Below are positions 1-6,150 of a stretch of 10,029 nucleotides of DNA, piece after piece. The stretch covers positions 1 to 10,029 of the forward strand of contig JBOHNM010000150.1 of the NCBI GenBank assembly GCA_050730675.1, given 5' to 3'. The position numbers were made by a program, and so were the translations under genes. The notes under the pieces were generated by a model. That model did not search any database. It was not told the origin of the DNA and saw nothing but the letters and a program-made list of their open reading frames with translations. Within the stretch, counting starts at the first letter, position 1; each line of letters begins with the position of its first letter. Origin of the DNA: JBOHNM01 sp050730675 (GTDB lineage Bacteria > Planctomycetota > Phycisphaerae > Phycisphaerales > UBA1924).

Positions 1-510
1 GACGTGCGTGATCCGCGGCTCGGCCGCCGCCACGGCCGCGGCGACATCGCCCCCCTCGCTCGCGCCGACGAGGATCACCGGGCCGGTCGGCTTGGCGCGC
101 GTGAGGTAGTCGTCGATCGCGGCGCGTTGGTCGCTCACCGGCTGCGGCTTGGTCGCGAACCGCTTGGCCGTCGCGGCGTCCACCGTGCCGTCCTCGTGCA
201 CGCCGCGGCGTTCGATCATGACGACATCCATCCCCATCGCGCACGCGCCGGCGAACTTCTCGGTCGCGCTGAGGACCGAGACGTCCTCGGACCCCTGCAC
301 GTAGAAGAGCACGCCGCGGGACTCTTCGAACTCTCGCCCTCCCGACCATTGGAAGTTCGTGTATGCCGGCAGACGGAAGCCGTCGGCGGCCGTAACCGTG
401 CGGTACTCAGTGGCGATCGTGATACCGCCGGATGAACAGCCGGCAACGGCGGCCAGATACGCCGCCAGAAGCACGAATACGACGCTGCAAAATGGACGGG
501 CGAAGTGCAT
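1..510 (-). CDS. Lipoprotein alpha/beta hydrolase, C-terminus outside the window
   Basis: The reading frame is open from an ATG at 510 to the left edge, giving 170 residues of a longer protein. The start has GGAG at 518-521, seven bases upstream. Residues 1-25 form a lipoprotein signal: a basic start, a hydrophobic stretch and the lipobox VAGC with Cys25, so the product should be anchored to a membrane facing the periplasm. Residues about 66-72 (GVLFYVQG) look like the first core strand, and residues 145-154 (VILVGASEGG) are a nucleophile elbow of the G-x-S-x-G type with Ser151 as predicted catalytic serine. The acid and histidine of the triad would lie beyond the edge. The substrate cannot be inferred; esterase, lipase or peptidase activity is possible. 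It starts 72 bases after gatB on the same strand and may be co-transcribed with it. Lipoprotein hydrolase is well supported; any finer function is not. Confidence 0.8.
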   Translation of the reverse strand, partial: MHFARPFCSVVFVLLAAYLAAVAGCSSGGITIATEYRTVTAADGFRLPAYTNFQWSGGREFEESRGVLFYVQGSEDVSVLSATEKFAGACAMGMDVVMIERRGVHEDGTVDAATAKRFATKPQPVSDQRAAIDDYLTRAKPTGPVILVGASEGGDVAAAVAAAEPRITHV

Positions 511-582
511 GGCGAAACTCCGTGCCCGACCCGTCCGTCGTGCGAGGCGAGTGTATCGCCGTGGCTGCATCTGCTCCGTTGC

Positions 583-2178
583 TCACCCGCGCAGCTTCGC
601 CAGCAGCCGCTCGCGGATGACCTTGGCATCGCCCTGGCCCGCCGCGGCCTTCATCGCGGCGCCAACGAGCCGGCCGATCGCCGCATCTTTGCCCGCACGC
701 ACATCCGTCGCGGCCTGAGGCTGCTCTGCGATCGCTGCATCGCACCATCGGTCCAGCGCGGCATCGTCGCGGACGATGAACATGCCGCGGGCCTTGGCCA
801 GTTCGCGTGCATCGGCGGCACGGTGCTCCGGCTCGCAGAGCAGCCCGAAGAGTTCATCGACACGCCCCGAACCGAGCGACCCGTCCTCGCGCATTGCAAC
901 GATCGCACCAATCGCCGCGGCATTGATCCCCAGATCGCTCATCAGCACCGGCTCGCCCCGCTGCGAGGAACTCTCGTTGGCACGCTTGGCTCCAGACTGC
1001 AGCAACACGTTCGCCACGGCCTTCCCGACCCGCGAGTCGTCCACTCCCGCCGCAACGGCCGCTTTGATGGCGTCCTCATAGAGGAAGCAGACGTCTCGCT
1101 CGTCAATCAGTGCCGCGGCCTCTTTCACCGACAGCCCGTAGCTGTCCACGAAGCGGCGCAGCCGCGCCAGCGGCAACTCCCCTACCGCCGCGCGGGAGCG
1201 CTCCACCCAGGGCTCATCGACGCGGACCGGGAGCAGATCGGGGTCAGGGAAATAGCGGTAGTCGTGGGCGTCTTCCTTCTCGCGCTGCACCACGGTCCGC
1301 CCGCCGCCGGTCTGTTCGTCCCAGCCTCGGGTCTGCTTGGTGCCACGGCCCATCTCGCGGGCGTCATTGCGCCAGCGCAGCGGCTGGTCCTTGAACTCGA
1401 ACTCGATCGCGCTGCGCACCGCCTTGTAGCTGTTGAGGTTCTTCACTTCCACGATCGGCGTGCGCACCAGCCGACCGTCGGCGAGCGTCAGCACACAGTT
1501 GATGTTCGGCTCGAACCGCATGTGCCCCTTCTGCAGCACCCCTTCGGTGACGCCGAGGAAGCGGCAGATGTTCCGGAGCATCTGGCAGAAGAGCACGACC
1601 TCGTCGGATGTGCGAAAATCCGGCTGGGTCACGATCTCCAGCAGCGGCGTGCCGGCACGATTCAGATCCACGATCGAGTAGTCGATCTCATGGCCGCCCG
1701 GTGCCTCGTGCAGCAGCTTGCCCGCATCTTCCTCCAGGTGCGCGCGGATGATCCCGATCGGGCGCGTCGAGGCGTCCCAATCCACCTGCACCTGGCCGCC
1801 GCGCTGCTGGTCGACCGGCAGCGGCGCGGGGAGATTCACCGACCCATCAAAGCACAGCGGCAGGTCATACTGCGAGATCTGGTACGCCTTGGGCATGTCC
1901 GGATAGAAATAGCTCTTGCGGTCCCAGCGCGTGACGGGCGCGATCTGGCACCCCAGCGCCAGGCCAACCCGCATCGACATCTCCACCGCCTCGCGGTTGA
2001 TCACCGGCAGCGCGCCGGGCAAACCCAGCACCACGGGATCGATGCACGTATTGGGCTCGCTCGCATCAAACTCCTCGCACGCGATCGACGGTGCACGCGA
2101 GAACATCTTCGTGCGCGTCGCCAGTTCGACATGCACCTCCAGCCCGACGACGAGTTCAACCTTGGCGATCTCGGCCAT
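583..2178 (-). CDS. gatB: Aspartyl/glutamyl-tRNA(Asn/Gln) amidotransferase subunit B
   Basis: GatB is the kinase and tRNA-binding subunit of the GatCAB complex. It phosphorylates Asp or Glu mischarged on tRNA-Asn or tRNA-Gln, which is then amidated with ammonia channelled from GatA. The 531-residue product shows family motifs in order: VVGLEVHVEL (10-19), YFYPDMPKAYQISQYDLPL (90-108), the signature DLNRAGTPLLEI (171-182), HDYRYFPDPDLLPV (305-318), then the helical and YqeY-like tail domains, ending in a segment like VMKA...LL. It is slightly longer than the usual 475-500 residues. I chose the ATG at 2178 because family homology starts at once; upstream in-frame codons encode an unrelated Arg/Cys-rich stretch. 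There is no clear Shine-Dalgarno, which fits translation coupled to the gene ending 25 bases upstream. gatA and gatC are not in the window. Confidence 0.97.
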   Translation of the reverse strand: MAEIAKVELVVGLEVHVELATRTKMFSRAPSIACEEFDASEPNTCIDPVVLGLPGALPVINREAVEMSMRVGLALGCQIAPVTRWDRKSYFYPDMPKAYQISQYDLPLCFDGSVNLPAPLPVDQQRGGQVQVDWDASTRPIGIIRAHLEEDAGKLLHEAPGGHEIDYSIVDLNRAGTPLLEIVTQPDFRTSDEVVLFCQMLRNICRFLGVTEGVLQKGHMRFEPNINCVLTLADGRLVRTPIVEVKNLNSYKAVRSAIEFEFKDQPLRWRNDAREMGRGTKQTRGWDEQTGGGRTVVQREKEDAHDYRYFPDPDLLPVRVDEPWVERSRAAVGELPLARLRRFVDSYGLSVKEAAALIDERDVCFLYEDAIKAAVAAGVDDSRVGKAVANVLLQSGAKRANESSSQRGEPVLMSDLGINAAAIGAIVAMREDGSLGSGRVDELFGLLCEPEHRAADARELAKARGMFIVRDDAALDRWCDAAIAEQPQAATDVRAGKDAAIGRLVGAAMKAAAGQGDAKVIRERLLAKLRG

Positions 2179-2203
2179 GGGCGATGGTACGACCGAGCGC
2201 CGG

Positions 2204-3310
2204 TCACCGCGACAGGCTGTTCTTCCGCAGCAGCGTGTAGTGCGCAAACAGGTTCTTCGGCAGGTCCTCCGCCTTCTCGTCCTTGCCGAGCAGCCCCAGC
2301 TTCAGCCACACCTTGTGGATCGCCTCGCTGTCGTTCTCATCGAAGGCAATCACCTGGAAGCCGACCTTCTCCAGCAGCTCGCGCGGGAACGGACAATGCC
2401 CGTTCGCGTGCGCCAGGTACGGCTGGCCCGGCGGGTTCTGCGCCGGGGCGATGTTGTAGATCAGCACCACGCCCGACGGGTTCAAGGCCCCGTGCAGCGC
2501 CCGCACGAACGTCTCGTCATCCACACCGAGCTTCACAAGATACTTCTCATCCACCTCCCGCTCGGGGTGGATGTAGCTGAGCTTGAGCGTGTTCTTGCTG
2601 ACGATCAGGTCGTACCCGCCGCCGACAGCCTTCTTGAGCGCCGCATCCCCCGGCCAGTGGCCGTCGTGCAGCGTGAGCCTCCCGCCCGGCCGCTGCATCG
2701 CGCCCTCGATCTGCCCAGTGTCCCCCGCCTCGCTGTACAGCGCCCGCAGCACGAGCTCCACTTCGATTCCGTGGATATCCATCCCCAGGCTCACCATCAG
2801 CCGCAGGTGCGCGATCGAGCCGTACCCGAAATCCAGCACGCGCGCCGGGCGCCAATCCGCACCCATCTTCTCCGACAGCACCTCCAACGGTCTGGAATAG
2901 ATCAACGGGCACCCGTATCCCGTGTAATAGAAAAACTCCGGCGTGCAGTCGCGCCGCGTCAGGTCCCTCTTCTCCTCCGCCGACAGCTTGTCGTACTCCT
3001 TCTGTGAGTACGCCTTGGACTTGTCCTTCGTCCGCCACACCGTCCGCGGCTTCGGCTCCGGCAGCCCCCCCACCGCCCGCAGGAACGACTTCGCCAGCGG
3101 CGTGCGGCACAGTTCCATCAGCTTGCCGCTCTCCTCCTTCAAGCGATCGGTCACCTTGGCCTCGCCCGCGGCATCCCGCTTCGGCAGCGGCGTCTCGGCG
3201 GACGGCGGGCCCGGCGCGGGACCGGACTGCTGGGCACGCGTGGCCTCCACGATCCCGCCAGCAACACCAAGAACGACCGCAGCGACAATCTGGCGGCAAC
3301 TTGTGTTCAT
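2204..3310 (-). CDS. Exported class I SAM-dependent methyltransferase-like protein
   Basis: The 368-residue product starts at an ATG at 3310 with GGAG six bases upstream; a longer in-frame start at 3403 would place the signal peptide internally. Residues 1-26 look like a Sec signal peptide with a cut after ATRA. A charged helical segment follows (residues about 45-115), then a conserved-looking aromatic/Cys stretch near 120-140 containing FFYYTGYGCP. The methyltransferase core starts near residue 158: motif I VLDFGYGS (158-165), an acidic residue closing strand 2 in HGIEVE, DLIVSKNTL near motif II, and ALNPSGVVLIYNI as the strand after a Pro-Ser-Gly turn. The substrate is unknown. It is odd for a SAM-dependent enzyme to carry an export signal, since SAM is cytoplasmic, so the fold may have another role. 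It stands behind a terminator (3383-3414) and only 25 bases before gatB, so the two probably share a transcript. Confidence 0.75.
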   Translation of the reverse strand: MNTSCRQIVAAVVLGVAGGIVEATRAQQSGPAPGPPSAETPLPKRDAAGEAKVTDRLKEESGKLMELCRTPLAKSFLRAVGGLPEPKPRTVWRTKDKSKAYSQKEYDKLSAEEKRDLTRRDCTPEFFYYTGYGCPLIYSRPLEVLSEKMGADWRPARVLDFGYGSIAHLRLMVSLGMDIHGIEVELVLRALYSEAGDTGQIEGAMQRPGGRLTLHDGHWPGDAALKKAVGGGYDLIVSKNTLKLSYIHPEREVDEKYLVKLGVDDETFVRALHGALNPSGVVLIYNIAPAQNPPGQPYLAHANGHCPFPRELLEKVGFQVIAFDENDSEAIHKVWLKLGLLGKDEKAEDLPKNLFAHYTLLRKNSLSR

Positions 3311-3382
3311 CGAGAGCTCCAAACGGGGCCAAGCGAAAACCAGATGCGCCGCGGCCCCATGCCGGGCAGGATAACCGTTCGT

Positions 3383-3414
3383 CAAACGCAAACGCCCCGG
3401 CACGGGCCGGGGCG
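3383..3414 (-). terminator. Intrinsic terminator after the cytochrome b562-like gene
   Basis: A perfect nine-base-pair stem (3393-3401 with 3406-3414) closes a four-base loop. On the minus strand it is followed by the T-rich tail TTTGCGTTTG. It lies 48 bases after the stop codon at 3462. It should end transcription of that gene and separate it from the methyltransferase gene downstream. Confidence 0.8.
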
Positions 3415-3461
3415 GGTAGTCGCCACACAGAAAACTGAGTTGGAACAGACCCGATCAGTCC

Positions 3462-4034
3462 TTACTTCGCGGGAGGCTTCGTGCCGCCGTCCCCGCCGCC
3501 GCCTTCCTTGCCATCTTCCTTGGCGAACTGCTCGTGCGATTTCTCCTCGAATGCCTCGATCTTCTTCAGCGTCGCCTGGGCCTGGTCGGTCTTGCCGTCC
3601 ATGACCTGCGTCTCCAGTTCGAGCATCATGCCCAGCATCTGGATCATCGCCCGGCGGAAAGCCTCTTGGGCCTTGGGCAGGTCGGTGCCCTTGAGGTTCG
3701 TCGGCTTGGCGTTCTTTGCGTTCACCGCGGCCCGCTGCATCTGCGAGATCGCATTGAGGTTGTCGTCCTTTTTGTCCGCCTTGCTGATGTTGTCCTTCAG
3801 TTCCTTCAGTGCGCCGTTCATCTGCTTCATCGATTGGTCAATGCGCCCCGGCTGACCCTGGCCGCGACCACCGCCGGGCTGGCCGCCGCGACCCGGCTGA
3901 CCTCCGCCACCGGGCTGGCCCTGACCGGGCTGACGGCCGCCGGCAGGCTGATCGCCAGCGGGCTGGAGCGCCAGCGCCGAGGTGCCGATCGCCAGTGAGG
4001 CGGCCAGAAGAGACAGGGTCAAACGAGTCTTCAT
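3462..4034 (-). CDS. Cytochrome b562-family exported protein on a Gly/Gln/Pro-rich linker
   Basis: The 190-residue product begins with a Sec signal peptide (residues 1-22, cut after ALA). A low-complexity linker of about 40 residues follows, with five QPG units, then a four-helix region from residue 64 to about 170. Comparing with remembered E. coli cytochrome b562, the helices align almost without gaps: the first helix has Met69 where the Met7 haem ligand sits, and the last helix (KTDQAQATLKKIEAFEEKSH) has His167 where the His102 ligand sits. The spacing is 98 residues here against 95 in E. coli. There is no CxxCH, so haem would be non-covalent. It is likely a periplasmic electron carrier or haem-binding protein. 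A Gly/Lys-rich tail ends the protein. The ATG at 4034 has AAGGA seven bases upstream, and the gene has its own terminator, so it is probably monocistronic. Partner enzymes are not evident. Confidence 0.8.
   Translation of the reverse strand: MKTRLTLSLLAASLAIGTSALALQPAGDQPAGGRQPGQGQPGGGGQPGRGGQPGGGRGQGQPGRIDQSMKQMNGALKELKDNISKADKKDDNLNAISQMQRAAVNAKNAKPTNLKGTDLPKAQEAFRRAMIQMLGMMLELETQVMDGKTDQAQATLKKIEAFEEKSHEQFAKEDGKEGGGGDGGTKPPAK
3843..3965 (-). repeat. Low-complexity QPG/Gly-rich coding stretch
   Basis: Residues 24-64 of the cytochrome b562-like protein consist mainly of Gly, Gln, Pro and Arg, with five QPG triplets at slightly irregular spacing (residues 35, 40, 46, 52 and 61). At DNA level this gives imperfect short repeats of the ccgggctg type on the plus strand. 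It is probably a flexible tether between the membrane-proximal end and the helical domain. Length variation between strains is likely for such a tract. Confidence 0.7.
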
Positions 4035-4059
4035 TCGATGTTCCTTGAGGTGCCAGATG

Positions 4060-4080
4060 CCCGGCCACGAACGGGCCGGG
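4060..4080 (-). other. Hairpin in the leader of the cytochrome b562-like gene
   Basis: CCCGGCC at 4060-4066 pairs with GGCCGGG at 4074-4080 around a seven-base loop. It sits 25 bases upstream of the start codon, just before the AAGGA ribosome site at 4042-4046. There is no T-tract, so it is not an intrinsic terminator. It could stabilise the mRNA or be chance in GC-rich DNA. Confidence 0.35.
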
Positions 4081-4142
4081 ACGCGACCGTATTGATCGCG
4101 CGAGAGTCTAACACCTCAGCCCCCACTCGGTTGCACGAAACC

Positions 4143-4170
4143 GGCCCCTGGCGCTGTCGCGCCATAGGCC
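4143..4170 (-). terminator. Possible terminator after the 81-codon gene
   Basis: TGGCGC (4149-4154) pairs with GCGCCA (4159-4164) around TGTC, extended by GGCC/GGCC across a two-by-two internal loop. It starts 23 bases after the stop at 4194. The minus-strand tail is GGTTTCG, weaker than the T-tracts of the two better terminators here, so this call is tentative. Confidence 0.4.
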
Positions 4171-4193
4171 GGATGGCTGCCGAATCGAAGGAA

Positions 4194-4439
4194 TCAGTCC
4201 GCGCCCGCCGAGCCGGCCAGCGTTGCTCGAACGGGCGTCGGTCGCACCGGCCGCGGCCTTGGCCGCCGGTGAACAACCGTTCTGGCCAGCCGTCTGACCC
4301 GCAGGGCCAGCCATCGGACGATGGCCGGCCGGCGCGGCTCTGTTACCGCCTCCGGCAGTTCGACCGGCGCCAGCGACAGCGCCCAGATATTCAACCGCCC
4401 CGATTCGATCGCATTCTCGATGACCTGATCACGTGTCAT
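4194..4439 (-). CDS. Small basic protein of unknown function, 81 residues
   Basis: I do not recognise this product. The ATG at 4439 has AGGAG (rc of 4447-4451) seven bases upstream, one of the better ribosome sites in the window, which is the main reason to believe the frame. Residues 1-35 are mixed and fairly acidic (MTRDQVIENAIESGR, then a short hydrophobic stretch NIWALSLAPVEL). Residues 36-75 are strongly basic, with RWLALRVRRLARTVV likely forming an amphipathic helix followed by an Arg/Pro tail. Such a tail could bind nucleic acid or an acidic membrane surface, but this is only inference. It stands alone between a hairpin-rich spacer upstream and a possible terminator downstream. The main alternative is that the frame is fortuitous in GC-rich sequence. 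Confidence 0.55.
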   Translation of the reverse strand: MTRDQVIENAIESGRLNIWALSLAPVELPEAVTEPRRPAIVRWLALRVRRLARTVVHRRPRPRPVRPTPVRATLAGSAGAD

Positions 4440-4870
4440 GTGCAAACTCCTGGTGGATGAAGACTCGGATCGGCCGCCGCCTATGCGCACACGCGCAGCG
4501 GATCAGCGCCGATCCGTGAAACAGCAGCGCCCCCGCGAAGGAGCGCCACCGGTGAATAGCGAGCCCGGTCGCAACGGGCCCTGTTGAGAAGCGCGCCCCG
4601 CGCTCGTTCGGCGCGGGAACGCGGTTGCGCCGGAGAACTGGCCGCACGCCCGGAACCGGCCCCGTGCGGCGCAGCACACAACCGTCCGGCGGCGCGGCAG
4701 AGCAGAGACGTGACCCGCCCGTCGCGGCGCCTGCGAGCGCCGCGACGAACCTCACCTTGTCCCCGCCGGCCCGTGCCGGTCGTGCTTCTCGACGATGTGC
4801 GGCGTTGTTACATGTCCATGCGACAGCACTCCCGCCGATGCGGGTCCAGAAACTTGTGGCAAAACGACAA
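4440..4870. other. Hairpin-rich intergenic region without a credible gene
   Basis: I find no convincing coding sequence here; open frames on both strands are Arg/Pro-rich and lack ribosome sites. The stretch holds several inverted repeats: 4499-4504/4511-4516 (6 bp), 4597-4603/4611-4617 (7 bp), 4641-4648/4663-4670 (8 bp), 4720-4730/4737-4747 (11 bp perfect, loop CTGCGA), 4766-4770/4775-4779 (5 bp) and 4831-4835/4840-4844 (5 bp). None has a convincing T-tract. It must contain the promoter of the 81-codon gene, but I see no clear one. It may be a structured long leader or a non-coding RNA, or simply very GC-rich spacer. Confidence 0.4.
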
Positions 4871-4898
4871 CGGCCCCGGAGGTGAACCTCCGGGGCCG
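4860..4898 (-). terminator. Intrinsic terminator after the 34-codon gene
   Basis: A perfect 12-base-pair GC-rich stem (4871-4882 with 4887-4898) closes a four-base loop. On the minus strand it is followed by the tail TTGTCGTTTTG (4870-4860). It begins 27 bases after the stop codon at 4926. It is the strongest hairpin in the window and closes a very short transcription unit. Confidence 0.88.
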
Positions 4899-4925
4899 CG
4901 GGATCATCAGGAGATCATCGCGCAG

Positions 4926-5030
4926 TTACCTCGGAGGTCGGGTTGAGTTGGCGTCGCCGGCGGTACGCAGGCCGAGCTGGGGGCTCCGGCGCTGCTTGAC
5001 GGACGGCATGTCGCAGAACGTGTAGATCAT
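4926..5030 (-). CDS. Small protein of 34 residues in its own transcription unit, function unknown
   Basis: The ATG at 5030 is preceded by AAAGGAGG (5036-5043) with five bases between, the best Shine-Dalgarno in the window. The frame runs to TAA at 4926. The product begins MIYTFCDMPSVKQRR and ends in a short polar, Pro/Arg-rich tail; it has one Cys, no membrane segment and no signal peptide. I do not recognise it. It is framed by a good promoter (5082-5109) and a strong terminator (4860-4898), so an RNA of about 200 bases is expected, mostly devoted to this frame. It could be a real small protein, perhaps regulatory. Alternatively it could be a leader peptide or the translated part of a dual-function small RNA. 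Ribosome loading is well supported; function is unknown. Confidence 0.65.
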   Translation of the reverse strand: MIYTFCDMPSVKQRRSPQLGLRTAGDANSTRPPR

Positions 5031-5050
5031 CGGAGCCTCCTTTCTGACTG

Positions 5051-5069
5051 GCGGCGCACCGAGCGCCGC
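5051..5069 (-). other. Leader hairpin next to the ribosome site of the 34-codon gene
   Basis: GCGGCGC (5051-5057) pairs perfectly with GCGCCGC (5063-5069) around a five-base loop. It lies between the predicted transcription start (near 5075) and the Shine-Dalgarno (5036-5043), about seven bases from the latter. It may protect the 5' end of the transcript or tune translation. Confidence 0.5.
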
Positions 5070-5081
5070 GGTTGAGGGGTG

Positions 5082-5109
5082 AGGATAACCCCATTTCGGC
5101 GCTCGTCAA
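5082..5109 (-). promoter_or_regulatory. Sigma-70-type promoter of the 34-codon gene
   Basis: On the minus strand, TTGACG (5109-5104) and TATCCT (5087-5082) are separated by 16 bases. Each is close to the housekeeping consensus (TTGACA and TATAAT). The expected start near 5075 gives a leader of about 45 bases. It lies inside the 151-base gap after the GT9 stop codon, so this unit can be transcribed independently. Confidence 0.7.
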
Positions 5110-5181
5110 CCAAAAGATGCAGGAAATCGTGCGTTTTTATCGTTGCGATCCGGTCGCAGAATCGACTGTGTTCGCCGCGCG

Positions 5182-6150
5182 TCAGGCCTGTGCCAGCATC
5201 TCGAGGACTTGCTCGTGCGCCCGCACCGGCTTCAGCCAGCTCATCGCTTTCGGCTTCGGCGGCGAAAGCACACACACCTGCGGCCCCACCGGCGCCCACA
5301 CTGTCGGATCCATCGGCCCGAAGAGCGCCAGCACCGGCACGCCGAGCTGCGCCGCCAGGTGCGCCGGTCCTGTATCAGCGCTCACCACCAGCCGCGCACC
5401 GCGCAGCACATCCGCGAGGCGATCCAGCCTGTGCAGCACGCCGCTCCGCTCGCGGTCGAGCGCCATGAACTCGAACAGCTCCGCTTCCTCTTCGCTCCAC
5501 CGCTCCGCTTCCACCGGCCCCGCGATGACATCCACTCCGCCGGGCGCGAGCTTGCGATCACCCGCAATGGCCGCGTGCAGTGCCGCCCAGTGCTCCAGCG
5601 GCCAGCGTTTGTCCCCTTCTCCGCCGCGCGAACCCGCGCCCATGAACAGCACCACCGGCCCGCGTGGGTTCCGCACAGGCGTCACCGCGCCGAGCTTTTC
5701 CACCCCCCACTGCTTCCACGCCGCAATGCGTGATGCCGACCCTGGCGCGCCCACCGATTCGACCCGCGCCTTCGGTCGCGTCCGGTGCGCCGCCGTCAGC
5801 CACTTCCGTCCCGCCTCCGTCCCCTCATCGGCGCACAGTGTCACCACACACTCCACATCCTCACGCACCGGCCCCGCATCCTCATCCGCACCCAGCCACC
5901 ACCGCTCGAACTCCGGTCGGTGAATGTCCACACCCCGCACCACGCCCACCTTCTTACCGCCTGCACCGAGCCCACCGCCGCTACCGGCCTCCGTTAACTG
6001 CGTACCGATCTCCCGCGCCGCCAATGCCGCATGCTCGCCGTTCGCCACAAACTCCACATCCCACCCCGCCCGCGCCATCGCCCGCAGCAGCGACCACACC
6101 ATGACACCGTCCCCCAGCGCCCCGAGATGAAACACCTCAACGCACCCCAT
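5182..6150 (-). CDS. Glycosyltransferase family 9 (heptosyltransferase-like)
   Basis: Family 9 enzymes transfer heptose or related sugars from nucleotide-sugar donors, classically to the lipopolysaccharide inner core. The 322-residue product has the N-terminal FHLGALGDGVMVWSLLRA (7-24), the usual start of the acceptor-side Rossmann domain. It also has VVLFMGAGS...KRWPLEHWAAL (166-191) in the donor half, and SADTGPAHLAAQLGVPVLALFG (257-278) with the conserved D-T-G-P-x-H motif, followed by the Pro/Trp loop. Length is normal or slightly short for the family. The ATG at 6150 has GGAGG six bases upstream and lies inside the end of the preceding gene (14-base overlap), so translation is probably coupled. 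The real acceptor may be lipopolysaccharide or another cell-surface glycan. I see no terminator before the next promoter at 5109. Confidence 0.9.
   Translation of the reverse strand: MGCVEVFHLGALGDGVMVWSLLRAMARAGWDVEFVANGEHAALAAREIGTQLTEAGSGGGLGAGGKKVGVVRGVDIHRPEFERWWLGADEDAGPVREDVECVVTLCADEGTEAGRKWLTAAHRTRPKARVESVGAPGSASRIAAWKQWGVEKLGAVTPVRNPRGPVVLFMGAGSRGGEGDKRWPLEHWAALHAAIAGDRKLAPGGVDVIAGPVEAERWSEEEAELFEFMALDRERSGVLHRLDRLADVLRGARLVVSADTGPAHLAAQLGVPVLALFGPMDPTVWAPVGPQVCVLSPPKPKAMSWLKPVRAHEQVLEMLAQA

Noticed and set aside
546..560. Hairpin GGCGA/TCGCC between gatB and the hydrolase as a terminator
   Set aside because: Only five base pairs and no T-tract; the 72-base gap is better read as an intra-operon spacer.
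505..2580. Long open frame on the plus strand, 691 codons, opposite gatB
   Set aside because: It is His/Arg-rich without family motifs, has no ribosome site, and lies antisense to unmistakable GatB; long antisense frames are expected in GC-rich codon-biased DNA.
3368..3385. TTGACG and TATCCT as the working promoter of the methyltransferase gene
   Set aside because: The spacing of six bases cannot be used by sigma-70; kept only as a low-interest finding.
4429..4755. Minus-strand frame of 108 codons overlapping the start of the 81-codon gene
   Set aside because: No ribosome site, and it competes with the well-supported ATG at 4439; its composition looks random for this GC content.
4584..4946. 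Plus-strand frame of 120 codons in the spacer and across the terminator
   Set aside because: It runs through the strong terminator hairpin and the 34-codon gene, has no ribosome site, and is Arg/Pro/Ala-rich.
5134..5162. Hairpin TGCGA/TCGCA after GT9 as its terminator
   Set aside because: Five-pair stem and the downstream minus-strand sequence is A-rich, not T-rich.
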